A stretch of DNA of 64,000 nucleotides from Dermatemys mawii (GCA_007922305.1 ML677348.1:15887442-15951441), one strand, 5' to 3'; counted from the first letter of the stretch, positions 33,882 through 46,835 are shown. The notes: a model not told the origin generated them from the letters alone. Made by a program: numbers and translations.

Positions 33882-34746
33882 ACATGTATTTAATGATTAA
33901 AAATATTCCATTGTTTATGAGAGTGGAGACCTGATTTCCCCCTTATTTTTAATTGGGAAGGGCTTGGGAACAATATATTTTTAAATGTGGGAGTACACAG
34001 AATCTGACATTTTCCACTGCTTGCCCATCAAAGGCCAGTGCTAATTAAAGTGCTAAAGATTTAAAACATTCATTCACTGTTGTATTTGAATACTAATACA
34101 CACGGGAAGCCCACCCACTCTACTTACAGAAGAATAGGATGGGTGTCTCATACTACAAGACAATGATTTCCTTCCTGAGTGAATAAATTCACAAGCTAAT
34201 GTAGCATATTGCATTGTAGTTGCACATACTGCAGTGCTTTAAGATGAATACACAAAATAGTTTCTGAAAATTAATATAGTGACTTCCCCTCTCCTACCCC
34301 ATGTCCACAGCTTTTCATAATTACAGTCTAAGTGAAAGAGTTGCACAAAGTGTTTGTAGCAACTTCTAAAGGTTATGCTAAATTAAAATGTCCAAGGAGA
34401 ATTATGTTTTGCAGAGTTGTTGGAGGCTGCAGTACCTGTTGATGTAAGAAAGAATGCTCTGTGCTTTATATATAACTCCTCTTGTTATTAAAAGGCAACT
34501 CTCCATAAAATGTCCCTACTCCCTGCAACTAACCAAGTGCTCTCAAATGCAGGGCCAACCACTTTTTTTTTCCCTAACCAAATATTTTTATTTGTAAGTG
34601 TTTTAGTCTGCACTAGTAAACAAGCAATTCTGTAAACTCACTATGCGAACAATAAATTGCATGAGCACATTATGGTGGGATTTCATTTAAATAAATGTTT
34701 ATGTATTTTTGTTTTCAATTATTAACATTATTTTCTATTCTTCTAG

Positions 34747-34797
34747 GTATTTCAATGCAAGTTAGACTGAGGAACCGGGAACATTTTCATTGTAAAG
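34747..34797 (+). other. Candidate 51-nt internal exon (speculative)
   Basis: A strong acceptor (TATTAACATTATTTTC then TATTCTTCTAG, including a branch-point-like TTAAC) and a donor AAAG/GTAATC enclose 51 nt. One frame is open, phase 1 on both sides, and reads ISMQVRLRNREHFHCK. No family is recognised and no flanking exon was found. Chance pairs of splice-like sites are common at this scale. Confidence 0.2.
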
Positions 34798-34972
34798 GTA
34801 ATCTCCTTAATATTAGTCATTCACAAGATGACAAATGACATGCAGTACCGTACCATTTCTAAAAACTAAAGTGGTAGGTTGGGGTGTGACATTTATTTTA
34901 CCATTTCAGGTGCTCCTTTACATTGAAACAAAGTTGAAATACTATTTATTCTACCTAAACTGATAGAACATG

Positions 34973-35024
34973 ATAGAACACAAAAATTTTAGTTAGTCTT
35001 TAAGGTGCCACAGGACTCTTTGTC
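34973..35024 (+). mobile_element. 52-bp Penelope-like 3' fragment with 14-bp target duplication
   Basis: Contains TTTAGTTAGTCTTTAAGGTG then CCACAGGACTC, the same 3' tail as the Penelope-like element at 55,240-55,270 (TTGTTAGTCTCTAACGTG then CCACAAGGACTC). It is flanked by identical ACTGATAGAACATG at 34,959-34,972 and 35,025-35,038, indicating target-primed insertion of a severely 5'-truncated copy. Confidence 0.75.
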
Positions 35025-35929
35025 ACTGATAGAACATGGTAACATCTACAGCCAGCATTGCTTATTGCATAGTTTGCTGATTCAGGAGTTTATATACAGA
35101 CTCTGATTTGGAAGCAAGCTTCAGTAACACTTTTGATGTATACTGTCCCCTAATATCTCTCTTTTCCTACTGTACAGAACAGCATGATAAAAGTGCAACA
35201 TGATCATTCTTTTAAGTATTCATTTTTTTAAATATTCATGTGAGTGAAATGTATAGTTCCACTGCACTCAATTGCAATTCATGCTGTATGTCTGTTTACA
35301 AATATCTTTGACATGGAAGCTACCAGGTACACCTCATAAATGATGATTAGAATGAAGTGCCACCATGTCTGCCCTGCCATAAGTACTCCATTACGAGAAT
35401 TCTGAATTTGAACCACCTTCATTAGTGCTAGGGCTCCTGCTCCTTCTGCCTGTCTTCCTCTTTACTCTCTTCTAGCAATAGAGTTAACATTTATGATGAC
35501 TATAAACAGACTGCACTTGGCAGCTGCAAGACCCAGATGCCAAGCTGTGGAATGTATTTTCCAATAGCAGTGTCTATCTCTGAGGTTTGTTCCTTCATTA
35601 GCTATGCTTCTAGCTGTGCTGGCAGAGCAGAGAATTGTATCTAGGGCGCAGAATGATAGGTTTCTCTCTTCTTTTGAGTGCTATTTTCCTCTGACTCACT
35701 CTTGATTCTCAGGGTAATACACAGGTCATAGATGGAATTGTCTGACCTATAAGCTAACTCTCACTTACTGGAGAACAATTTTTCAGTGACAATTTCTTTT
35801 TAGGTCTAGCTGTACATCCATTTTATGACTGTCTGACTTAAAGTGGTAATATGTATTTGTTCTTGAAATTCAATGACTAATTAACACCTTGGATATCTTC
35901 TTGTTACTTTTGTGTATAGCACCTCTCAC

Positions 35930-36290
35930 TATGGGACCCTAATCCTGGATTGGGGTCTCTAAGCACTACTATATTACAAATTATTATTAATAGTTATTAT
36001 TTAGATACATGCTTCATGTGGTTTGTGAGAGAAATATTTTTATAATGAAATCAGAAAGGGAAAAAAAAGCAATCAGTTAAACAGGAATGAGATCCCTTGC
36101 ACTGCGGTGAGCATGTAAAAGACCTTGTGGAACCACTAATATCTAATGCAAGGAGTAATAATATTTACGATCTTACATCGTGAGCTCATTGGGACAGGAC
36201 TATATTGGTGGTGTTTGTTTAGTGCCTCATAAAGAACAGCCCTCATAGGAGTCTTTGGCTAGTGTCATAATAGAAATTAATTCATGTAGT
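35930..36290 (+). repeat. Two CORE-SINE tail relics
   Basis: 35,930-36,000 reads TATAGCACCTCTCACTATGG and ends in an ATTATTATTAATAG run. 36,180-36,290 reads GTGAGCTCATTGGGACAGGA and TGTTTAGTGCCTCATAAAG. Both match the 3' region of MIR/CORE-type SINEs (tgtacagcgcctagcacaatgggg...). Confidence 0.5.
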
Positions 36291-37062
36291 GGAGCAGTGA
36301 AATTCTTCTTTTCAAGCAAATTCATTTCCCCAAAGAGGAAACCCTCATAAAAAGTATAAAATCACAGACTAAGAGTTCTATGGTGGGCAGATAGGCCAAG
36401 ATTTTTAAAAACAACTAGTGATACTGGATAGCTCAGTTTTTGGCTGGCCAAACTGAGCCATCTTAAAGAGGTCTGATTTGGAGAAGACTAGTGCCCAGCA
36501 CTTAATGAAGATCAGGACCTTTAAAAGTGTTTCAAGATGAGCATCTAAAAACTGTGGCACTCAAAATCATGGCTGTACTGTCCTTCTCCACAGACAGACA
36601 TCCTGCAGTATGTATTATGAAGAAAAGCCATGTCAGCAAGGTCCTTCTGCATTGATCCTAAAATCATGTCATAAAGACAATAAGGACTGTGTACCACTAA
36701 TCACCCAGGACAGAGGTCTGAAGGACCTCATTGGTCCTATGTGCTAGTGTGTTCTGCCATTTCACTTTTACTTTCATCAACATTTTATATAAATAGAACT
36801 ATTTATAAAGAATATACACAGCAGATTATCTCTGTCCAGATTTTCAGCTAAAATAAGATTCCTCTGTAGATGCATGAATTTGTTTCTGGAAGAGTTATGC
36901 ATGATTTCTAAATGTGTCATTTCCCCAGTCTCTGTTGTAAAAGAGATATCAAATAGTCTGATACATGTCAGTAACAACAATACATCGGACATTCATGTAG
37001 TCGGGTGCATGTTTGATCACCCAGTTCAAAACACACTTTAACGAGGACAAGCTTTGCATTAA

Positions 37063-37396
37063 CAGGGGTTCTCAAACTGTGGGTCGGAACCTCAAAGTGG
37101 ATTGCATCCCCATTTTAATGAGGTCGCCAAGGTTGGTGTTGGCCCTGGGCCCCAGCAAGTTTGAACTCCAAGCCCCAATACCCATGGCTGAAGCCCAAAC
37201 CCAAGCCCCACTGAGCAGGGCTAAGGTTACATGCCCCCTGCCCAGGGCAGAAGCCCTCAGGCTTCAAATTTCCCCCCCACACCCTCAGGGAGATGCGGTT
37301 GGGCGGGCTCAGTTTTTGGTTCCCCCCTCCTGGGGTCGTGTAGTAAATTTTGTTGTCAGAAGAGAGTCATGGTGCAATGACGTTTGAGAACCACTA
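37063..37396. mobile_element. hAT-type MITE (CAGGGGTTCTCAAAC family), copy 1
   Basis: 334 bp. The left end is CAGGGGTTCTCAAACTGTGG, then GTCGGAACCTC. The right end is GACGTTTGAGAACCACTA, its near-complement. The flanks (TGCATTAA at the left, TACATTAG at the right) suggest an eroded 8-bp duplication with slightly disturbed spacing. The interior is GC-rich and non-coding. The family recurs at 56,665. Confidence 0.8.
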
Positions 37397-38534
37397 CATT
37401 AGAGGATCGGAGAAAAGGACACTTCAGCACTCCATACAATGTAAAATGCAGAGACAATTCAAGTGTCTCATGCCCATGTCACCTATATTACTTTCAAACC
37501 ACATAACAGTACTAGAACATAGCATACTTTACACAAGTGGGTTTACTCGAGATTTAGCTGCCCATGAAACCTGCAGATGTGGCTTCACAGTTCTGGATAG
37601 CCTGTTAGTTTATAGACTAATTGTTTTTAAGTAAGTCTCCAGCCCTTTTCATTACAAAGATAAACCTTCAAAATGGAAGGTGATTGTTAGGACGGAAAGA
37701 GCATCATTGTTATGTTTCCTAAAAATCACTGATTATTCATGGTCTCCCTTGTACCCACTCAAAGTTGATCTTAGGAACTACTAAAAGGAGCTGCCTGGGA
37801 ATTTTCTGACAAGTATTTTGTTGGAAAATTCCAATTAAATGAAATCAAATTTTCTCAGTTTCAAGAGGGAATTGCTTGTGAAAACCAGTGTGTGTGAGAG
37901 AGAGAGCGCCTCATCAGTATAACCAATAGACTAGTGCTTAGAGCACTCACAAGGCATCATACAGGTTCAAGCTATTAGCTATTCTGGGTGTATGTGTGTG
38001 TAGGGGGGAGTTCTCACTTTTTCTCCTTTTTTTTCCTCCCCACTAATTTTTTTTCAAAATGTCTAGTTAGTGAAAATAAATGTCAACGTATTTCATGAGT
38101 TGAGTTCTTGTTTTCCAGCCAACCTTAGTCCTGAAGCCTGTGACCACAGATTTTCTGAACTTTTGGGGGCACCCTGTTCAACTTATTGGATGCTGCCCAA
38201 GTTCTCCCTGACTTTCCTAGGGATATTACATGCTCCCTCTCAGATATCAGCTGTTTTTCCCCTGAATTAGCTCCTTCATTTCATCCCCAAGTTAGACCTT
38301 TGGCAATATGGGAGGGGAAGAAGGGGCAATGGGAGAGCTTGCACTGCTGTTAGCTGATGGAACATTGTGGATTAGGTGGGGAGGAAGAGAAAATAGGGCA
38401 GTTTCCCTATGAGATAGCAGAGGAATAGAAGGAGCATACCCAGAATGAAAGGAGAAAATGAGAAAAAGCAACCAGAGGGTGGGAGGGATCATGATGGTTG
38501 AAAGGAGAGCAAGAGGTTGGACCTAAGATGTAGA

Positions 38535-39075
38535 AAGGATGACTTGGTGGCTAGGGCACTGAACTGGGATTCAGGAGGCCTGAAATCAATTTCTGCCCCC
38601 TCCAAAGGTTTTCTATACAGCCTTGGCCAAGTCACAGGCCCATATTTGAAGAATATTTAGGAGGTGCAACATCTAATTGATTCAGGAACCAAAGTCCCAT
38701 TTTCAAAAGTGATTTAGGGACGATGGAATGTAAGTCCCATTGACTTTCAGTGACTTAGGCTCCTCAGTCAGGTAGGCATTGCAGTGCTGTGCAGAGCTAA
38801 GCCTTAATATCTTTAAAAATCTGGGCCATAATCTACCCTAGGCCTCAGCTGCACATCTGTAATACTGAGGCTAAAACCTCCCAGGTTATTGCACTGATAA
38901 AAATCCAATAATTATTTTCAGGTGCTCAGATTCTACAGTGATGGAGGTAGTCACATACTTTTTATGGGAGGGACCATCTTCATGTTCTGTGTTTGTACAG
39001 CACCTAGCATAGCGGGTTCTGTGTCCGTGACTGGGACTCCTGGACACTATCTCAATACAAATAATAGTACTGTAT
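38535..39075 (+). repeat. MIR-like SINE pair
   Basis: 38,535-38,680 reads GGCTAGGGCACTGAACTGGG, ATTCAGGAGGCCTG and TTGGCCAAGTCACAG, the 5'/core part. 38,985-39,070 reads GTTTGTACAGCACCTAGCAT, then GACTGGGACTCCTGG, ending in ACAAATAATAGTA, the 3' part. They are separated by degraded sequence and may be one or two insertions. Confidence 0.6.
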
Positions 39076-40205
39076 GCATCTCTAGATAGACAAACGGGAA
39101 GGGAAAGAGATGAAGCAATGGCTCACCTTACTGGCCTACTCATAAATCCTGAGACTGGGTCTGGGTTTACTCCCCTTTGATTTCTTGAAGAGAAGCACAA
39201 ACACTGAACTGATGGTTTAAGGATGGAGAAAGAGACAAGGATGGAGAGGGAGAGAGCAGTGTTAAGATTGTGACTTCTTTAAACACACTGTAAAGAATGG
39301 GAAACAATCCTATATTCTGAATGGGTCAATGTCTAGTCTAACTCAACCCATCCTCACAAGGGCAAATGGCTCAGTGGATTCCTACTAGATCAAATTCTAT
39401 CATACAGTCAGCAGGACTGACGAAGATCTCTCTTCACCAGTCTCAGCATGACAAGCTCAGGTGCATGGAAAGTTGGCATAAACATACTGAAATACTGAAG
39501 ACTCAAGTGAATAGCAATTTTTTAAAAAAAATTAACATGTTGGATTTGTTGTTCTAAAACCAGATTGTCATGGAATGTAGCAAGCAGAACGTTAATGCAT
39601 TTTATTTTTTGGAATGAAAACAATTGATTACTAGTATTAGCAAGCATTTCCAGAACTCAATGATTCAGGGGTTTTCATGCTGAGGAACAGAACTGTTTGA
39701 TCTACATTTGAAATGGAAGAATGAGAGTTATTCTCCCAGCATTGAAATAGGCTCCCATAAACAAAATCGCAGAGATCTGATAAATCTTCCTTTCTTGTCT
39801 AAGCTTGAATAAGTCATGACCAATTACATTCCTGTTCGTGTTAACTTTCTCTGAGGAATAATTCCCAAGCTGGTTCAAGAAAAAAGGAATCAAACTCAGA
39901 GTTATTAAACAGAGAGCATGACAATTAATTCTGATTCAACATTTCCAGGAGCAAAACCTTTACTTTTCCAAAATGAATGTATCCATCTGCAGTCAAATGA
40001 GTAACGTCTTTCCCTGGCCGATCAAAAATAGCATGCCTTTTTTAAGAAGCAGTGTGGCCCAGAGGACTGAACCATAGGGCTGAAATCCTGACTCATAAAA
40101 TCAATGGCAAAAATCCCATTGACTTCAGTGGGGTGAGAATTTCACCCTAGAACACTAGTGGTCATCTTTTAGATTCTAATCCCAGCTCTCCCACTGGGTC
40201 ACAAA
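39076..40205. other. Stretch without recognised gene
   Basis: No gene is supported. Around 40,045-40,150 a SINE-like relic (AAGCAGTGTGGCCCAGAGGA, CCCATTGACTTCAGTGGGGT) is visible. Confidence 0.45.
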
Positions 40206-40465
40206 GGATATGTCTACACTGCAAGAAAACCCTGCAGCAGTGAGTTTCAGAACCCAGGTCAAGTGACTGGGGCTTGTGCTAAGGAGGTTAAAATAGCAGT
40301 GTAGCTTTTCCCCTCTTGGGCTGGAGCCCAGGCTCTGAGACCCAGCAAGCAGGGAGGGTCTTGGAGCCCAGCCTCCAGCCCCGACAGGAGTGCATAATGC
40401 CAGCTCTAGTCAGTTAACCCAGGCTCTGAGGCACTACAGGGTTTTGTTGTTGTGTAGACACACTC
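40206..40465. mobile_element. Palindromic MITE, GGRTATGTCTACAC-ended
   Basis: The left end is GGATATGTCTACACTGCAAG. The right end is TGTGTAGACACACTC, its degraded complement. Inner arms TTGGGCTGGAGCCCAGGCTC and GGAGCCCAGCCTCCAGCCCC are inverted copies. It belongs to the same family or superfamily as 20,705 and probably 9,955. Confidence 0.65.
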
Positions 40466-43433
40466 TGTGTGGAACAATTTGTTTAAGCTATCAAATTCCC
40501 AAACTGTAAATTGAGATAGCAATGCTTATCTCATGTTGTAAATAACAATTATGAAGCACTTTAAAATACATAGCAGTAAGAATTACTACTCCTCGCCTGA
40601 AACTGAAGTATCTTTTTCAATTTTATTTGGAAAAAAAAATGTTCTAATGCAGTCATGCAAAGAGTTTGTTGAAACTATCTCATCAGTGATTCATATTTGA
40701 ATCCTTTCTATCTTTGTTCCTAGCTGTCCTTACCCAACTTCCATGACTCATAGCAGATCATTCTGCTTTGCTTTCGTCTTCTCCTTCCAGAGAATATTTT
40801 GTGCAATATGCACAAAGTGTCATTAACATACTGATATTCCCCTAATGGCAAAATTCCCATTGACTGCAAGATATTGGCTAAGATACCACACACAGTGACT
40901 GATGTTATAAGTACATGCATAAATCTTTGCAGCATTGGATTGCAAAAAGGTATATACTTGTTCGTGCATCTAGAATCACCATTTGACTGGCATAGAGTTG
41001 AACACTATGAAAATATCTAAAATAATTAAAAATACCAGTTTCATTGGAAAGGTAGTTCCGCAGCTCAAGTTTTTGTCTACCCTAAAAACCAAATATTCTT
41101 CATATGTGCTATTCACTCCGCTGCCTTCTAGCCAAATGCAAGATTGAGTTCAAGTTTCTCTTAACATTTAAACTCCCCATGATCTATCTTTTTATCCACT
41201 ATACTTCAAACCATGCTCTTCACCCTTAAACGGTACACTGCCTGTATTCTCAATGCCTCTCTGAAACCTCAAGGGCATTGTCTAGTCCCTGCTGTGCTTC
41301 ATTCTATGTGATGTGTTTTATTTAAATACCTTTCTAATCTTTCTCAATTCTACAGCTGTTAAACCTCCTTTTAAATCATGCTTAATTACTGTTGCTTTTA
41401 GCTTTCTTCTCTAATCAACTTTTTATACCTCAAATGAAATTTGCTCTATGAACTGATTAACTTGTCTATTTTAAAAAGTATTTTAAATTTATGAAAAGTT
41501 TTGGGAAATGATATGCACAAGGTAAAATATAAAATATTAATAAGTTAACTCAAAATATACTCCTCCTGATCCCTGGATTTAGGGTAAATAATTCACCACA
41601 GGAAGGGGTTTTTTTTGCCATTGAACCAAAGGCTGTTTCTGACAAATATTGAAGAAAGTCTAAGAAAACTAATGGGAGAAATGGGAGCTGTTCCTGTCAT
41701 TCTTTCTTCAGATCCAACCTTTCGTCTGGTTACATTTTCTCATTCTGTCAAAATTAGTTTGCAAAATTAGTTTGGTGCATGGGTCATGTAGGCTTTTAAT
41801 CAGTAAAAAATAATTATCATGAAAAGCAATAAAAATAAAAAGATTATAAATAATAAAAGATTAGCTGTCAAACAATAAAGGAGACAACATATTGAGTGTA
41901 TGTCTGTGAATTCTCCCTATCCAGAGAATGATAATTGAAGAAAATAATTTACTGTCATGGGACCTTGTTCAAAAATATGTTTCTATGTTGGAAAAAATTG
42001 CAGTTGGCTTTACTTGAACTAACAATTTTCTGTTCTGTGTTTATGATCCTTGCTTTCAATCTGCATTCCAAGTTCAATCTTTATAGCTTACTGGTCACTT
42101 CTTCATCCTCATCACATTCATCCTCAGCACCTTTTCTTTATCTATCAGGCACATCAAAAACACTAAAACCTGAAGCAGATTTCTCATGAAAACTCCCAAA
42201 CCCAATAAGAATATGGTGCCTTGCTTCCTCCAGCAGTTGTATATTATGGAGGCCCTGCGCAGTTAATCTAAAGATCAAACACTTTAAGATGTTGTTTTTA
42301 GGCTTGCATGAATATGATTAGTTGACTGAAGAATTGTTGTACATAAAACCTTGGGGGTAGGGAAGCACTTTGTGGATAACAAAGAATGAAATCAAAGATA
42401 TTAGCTTAATTCTTGAGTCTGGCCAAGCAGCACTTGCCATGGGGTCTGGCGATGGGGGAGGACAAAAGCAGGTTTATATCACCTTTTGGGGGGTCTCAGA
42501 TTTTGGGGCCAGCCAAGTATAAATTACAGCAGCTTTAGGGTTACTGTAATCTGAACCTCAAGATGTCTTTGACCTGCCAGAGGTTCATTCCACAAGCTAG
42601 AATCACTGGAGATTTAGGCGGAGTAGGACTCTCTCTCTTCCCCTTAGGATTTCCCCTATACTGACAGGTAGCCATAAAAGATAACTTTATGGCCTTTTGT
42701 GTGCTTGAGTCATGAAAATGGGCCAGACTGGGGTCGAAAACCATTAGAATGTTTATCATGTGTGTATATACCACAGCTGGGAATCCTTAACTCAGTATCT
42801 TTCAAATAATAATTCCAATGAACAGTAAAATGCCAAACAAGTCTACGGCCTAGAAAGCCACAGCTTCCATTAATGTGTTATAGTGTTCAGAACTCTTACC
42901 ACAGAATACTATGGCATTTTAATAAGGAAATACACAAATTCAAAGGAATTTTTTAAAGACTTGATACTCCTTAATAAACTATGAATTTTAGCTTAATGCT
43001 TAAGATAAATAGATAAAACAGAAGCAGTTAGCAGCCTTGAGTCAGAATAATTATTCTGATTTTCTTGGAAATTTGGTTTAACACTGGACTTATCCAGTGC
43101 TTGATGTTGGATTAGAACTTTTGAGACTGAACTATTTTGTTGTGACCATCAGCCTAGAACTGGTCTACTCTGTGTTGGCAAGGCTAGCAAAACTTCTTCA
43201 GACTGGTTCCTGAATGTCTTTAAAACACTGTAAACCAGAAGAGGTAACCAAAGATCTGGTATAACAATGAGGGTATTTTAATCAGCCTTATATCAGTTCT
43301 GCCTTTTCAGTTCACAGAAAAATGCATATTAATTCTCATGGACATATCTGTAAAAAATGTTGTTGTGATTTGTGGACTCAGCTGTTGTCCTCAGACACCT
43401 AAGAACCTGATTTTCCAAGGCAATCAATTACAT
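40466..43433. other. Stretch without recognised gene
   Basis: AT-rich unique-looking DNA. No supportable gene, RNA gene or repeat was recognised over nearly 3 kb. Confidence 0.5.
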
Positions 43434-43660
43434 AGGCCTTGCCTACCCAGACACATTATACCACTTTAACTATGCCAGTATACTGATATATTTGTATAAT
43501 TGAAGTGATACAGAACCCCAGTGTGGACACAGTTATACCAGTGTAAAGGTACCTTATACTGGTATAACCTATTCCCTTTTGTAAATGAAAATATAAAGTA
43601 TACTGGCATAAGCACTTGTACTGGCATAACTAGTTGTACTGGCATAACAATTCTGGATTT
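43434..43660. mobile_element. MITE with internal minisatellite
   Basis: Starts ATAGGCCTTGCCTACCCAGA and contains CAGTGTGGACACAGTTATAC and CCTTATACTGGTATAACC, the pattern of a chelonian non-autonomous DNA element. At 43,598-43,650 the motif TRTACTGGCATAA occurs three times in tandem at about 20-bp spacing. Confidence 0.6.
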
Positions 43661-46077
43661 AAAAAAAATCACATCCATTACAAAAACTGTGAGTAGATTA
43701 GTCTCCGGTTCAGGAATGCACTTATACAAGTTTATGTCCTGTACTTCATTTGGACTATTCCGATGCTGAGAGTCAAACACATACATATGTGCTTTGTGGG
43801 ACTGAGGCCAGAGAGTTTAGCACCTGACAGGATCAAGCACTAAGTGTACATTGGTCTTGGAAAATCAGGCTTATGAAGATTAAGGACCTTGCAAATTAGC
43901 CAGTAGTTTTAAAATAATCAGTGTAAAAGATTACTGGACACCCAAATTGCTACATGATTTCAGGGCTATGTTGTCAGGCTGTGAAGGCAATTAAGTGAGT
44001 GCTGCTCTTGAAGAAAAGCGTATGTGCAAATTCTAAGGTAAAATTCAATAAAAAATACTTTGATGGTCTATAAATGGAGGTATATTCAATTTTTTTAAAA
44101 TAGAGGTTCATGCATTGCCACAAAAAATGATTTATGGAGACCTGCCAAAGGTTTTGCAGTGCAGAGCAGGGTGGAATTTTTCTTAATGAAAAGTAACAAT
44201 TATGGAAAACAGAATCTTGTTTTAAACTAAATGCATTTCTAAATGATCAATAGCAAGGCTTTGGACTTGATTCTCCACTCCATTACACTAGAACTATGCC
44301 ACTATAAAGGTATTTTGGCTTAATGGAGTGGCGAATAAAAGCACATATATTTGTAATAAACTAATGAATTCTTTAATAAAGCAGAAAATGAGTAGAGCAT
44401 TACTCTTCCCTCATATCTAATGGGCCAAGTTTTTGAAGGAGTAGCCTCCACCTGAGAAAATTTGAGTCTGACTGATCTAGAACAAGGAACAAGGGGCCTT
44501 TTTGTGTGATTTCATATCAGGGCATCAAAATTCCAAGTGATTTTACTGTTAGTATACGCATTTTGATCAACATTGTGATTTTACCTTTGTTGTATGGTTA
44601 GAGAATAATGATAGGCGCAAATGGAAAATAAATAAATATCTAGCTATTTTGGGACATTGAGAAGAGCTTTGATACGCAGGAGCAATGGAATGAATTTTGA
44701 ATATGGCATCCTCAACAGTGAAATACTGTATACTTAGACAATAGCAAACATCAATGAAGAGATTGTAAAAGAGGAGGTTCTTATGGACACTAAAGGGAAA
44801 AAAAGAAGAAACACTGAGCTGTATGTGTACGAACAGATATGCTGATACCTGGGAAGAGCACTAATGTGCTTCTTTAAAATTATCTTAGATGTATAAAACC
44901 CATGAACTGAGGTTCATCAACACCATATATGAAGTTGTGCCATGCTGTTGTTTTTCCCTGTTACCATAAGTAATATTTCACCTCATGCTTCAAATTATAA
45001 TCCTTAGGCCCTGATTCAGGAAAGCATCCCTATTCAGGAAGGCAGTTAAGCATGTACTTAACTTAACCATGCTGAAATTTCATTGGCTTCAACACATGCT
45101 TAAAGTTAAGCATATACTTCGAATAATTTCCTAAATCATGGCTTCTATTACCAAATACCACAAAATGTAGTCCTTATAATGAAGTGCTTATTGATTAACA
45201 TAGTCTTTAACTATACCCCTTCCTTACTTGCAAAGGGTTTGTTTAAGTTAAGAACATTACATTTGCTTGAGTAAATAAGAATCAGAACAAGGGGACACTA
45301 ATGAAATAAGATAACTATAGACTTGAACATGTTTAGCTCTCCTTGTACAATGTGTACCAAACTGCTATGTTAATAAAAGCAAAACAAGCCATAAAAGCAT
45401 GCCTATTTTGGAGCTGACAGTAAGAATTATCTGTGATAAATTCACAAGCAGCCCTATTCTAATTTGGTGATATTACTTGCAGTTGTCTTAGGCTTTTTCC
45501 ACAAATCATTTATGTGGCTATTTTGAAATGAAAGGGCCTGCTATTTTGATTTTTTTTTTTTAAATACCATCCATTTTTTTTGCCATGCATTTTGGAAATT
45601 GCATTTTGATTTTTAGTCCTGCAATCTCATTCAACTCCAATCCACCTTGCCCTTAGTCAGTAGTGCCTAGCTAGTAGGAACAGTATGGAAGAAGGGTGAT
45701 AAACACCAGGGGAAAGCAGTATCCAGAAGCATTGCTGCGGAGCAATTAAGATTTTCTGATAGGTTCAATCGAAAGCTGTGACAAACTAATAATCTGTTTG
45801 GCAATACAGCTGCTTTGCAGATACACCATCTAATGGGTTCCTTGGACACATCGTCCTTACCTGTGCATTAAGGAGGACATATTACCCATGCACAGGATAA
45901 CTTGGACCAGCCAGATTCTTGGAGGTTAAGTGGGTTGGTTCCTTTCTGAGTTTTGTCACATTGTAAAACAAATAGGCGACAATATCAATGTTCCAAGGAG
46001 CTTATGAACTATTTTTGGAGTTGACAGAATGATGAGGTGCCGGGTGAATGGGAGTAATGAAGGGCAAGGGAGGAAAG
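43661..46077. other. Stretch without recognised gene
   Basis: At 45,006-45,160 lies a fold-back relic (AAGCATGTACTTAACTTAAC and CATGCTTAAAGTTAAGCATA are near-complements). At 44,260-44,345 is a SINE-like relic (GATTCTCCACTCCATTACAC, TTGGCTTAATGGAGTGG). No gene is seen. Confidence 0.5.
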
Positions 46078-46835
46078 TCAAGGGTAACAAAAATGATTAG
46101 AAGTCTAGAAAACATTACCTGTGAGGGAAGATTGAAAACATTGGGTTTGTTTAGTCTGGAGAAGATGACTGACAGGGGACACGATAACAGTTTTCAGTTA
46201 CATAAAAGTCTGTCATAAGGAGGTGGGAGAAAAATTGTTCTTAACCTCTGAGGATAGGACAAGAAACAATGGTCTTAAATTGCAGCAAGGGAGGTTTAGG
46301 TTGGACATGAGGAAGAACTTCCTGTCAGGATGGATAAGCACTGGAATAAATTGCCTAGAGAGGTTGTGAAATTTCCATCTTTGGAGATTTTTAAGAGCAG
46401 GTTAGACAAGCACCTGTCAGGGACAGTTTAGATCAGGGATTGGCAACCTTTAGCACGTGGCCAATCAGGGAAATCCACTGGTAGGCTTGGACAGTTTGGC
46501 CGAACCTGCGGATGCTGCAGGTAAACAATCTCAGCTCCCACTGGCCGTGGTTCACCGTTCCAGGCCAATGGAGGATGCAGGAAGCAGCGCAGGCCAAGGG
46601 ATATGCTGGCCGCCGCTTCCCCCATTGGCCTAGAACGAGGATCGCAGCTAGTAGGAGCTGTGATCGGCTGAACCTGTGGATGCTGCAAGTAAACAAACCA
46701 TCCTGGCCTGCCAGCAGATTTCCCTGATGGGCTACATGCCAAAGGTTGCTGATCCCTGGTTTAGATAATACATAGTCCTGCCATAAGTGCAGGGGACTAG
46801 ACTAGATGACCTCTCAAGGTCTATAATATCAATAA
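46078..46835 (+). mobile_element. CR1 LINE 3' end, sense, carrying a nested MITE
   Basis: Reads AATGATTAGAAGTCTAGAAA, TTTGTTTAGTCTGGAGAAGA, GGTTGGACATGAGGAAGAAC and TTTTAAGAGCAGGTTAGACA. After the MITE it continues GGGGACTAGACTAGATGACC. This is the C-terminal pol and 3' UTR region of CR1; frames are broken. Removing 46,434-46,758 and one GTTTAGAT restores continuity. Confidence 0.9.
46434..46758. mobile_element. hAT-type palindromic MITE, copy 2
   Basis: 325 bp. The ends are CAGGGATTGGCAACCTTTAG and the complement of CAGGGATCAGCAACCTTTGG. The 8-bp target duplication is perfect: GTTTAGAT at 46,426-46,433 and 46,759-46,766. Inner arms (GCTCCCACTGGCCGTGGTTC and related inverted sequence) match copy 1 at 16,332. 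This confirms the hAT assignment for both copies. Confidence 0.95.
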
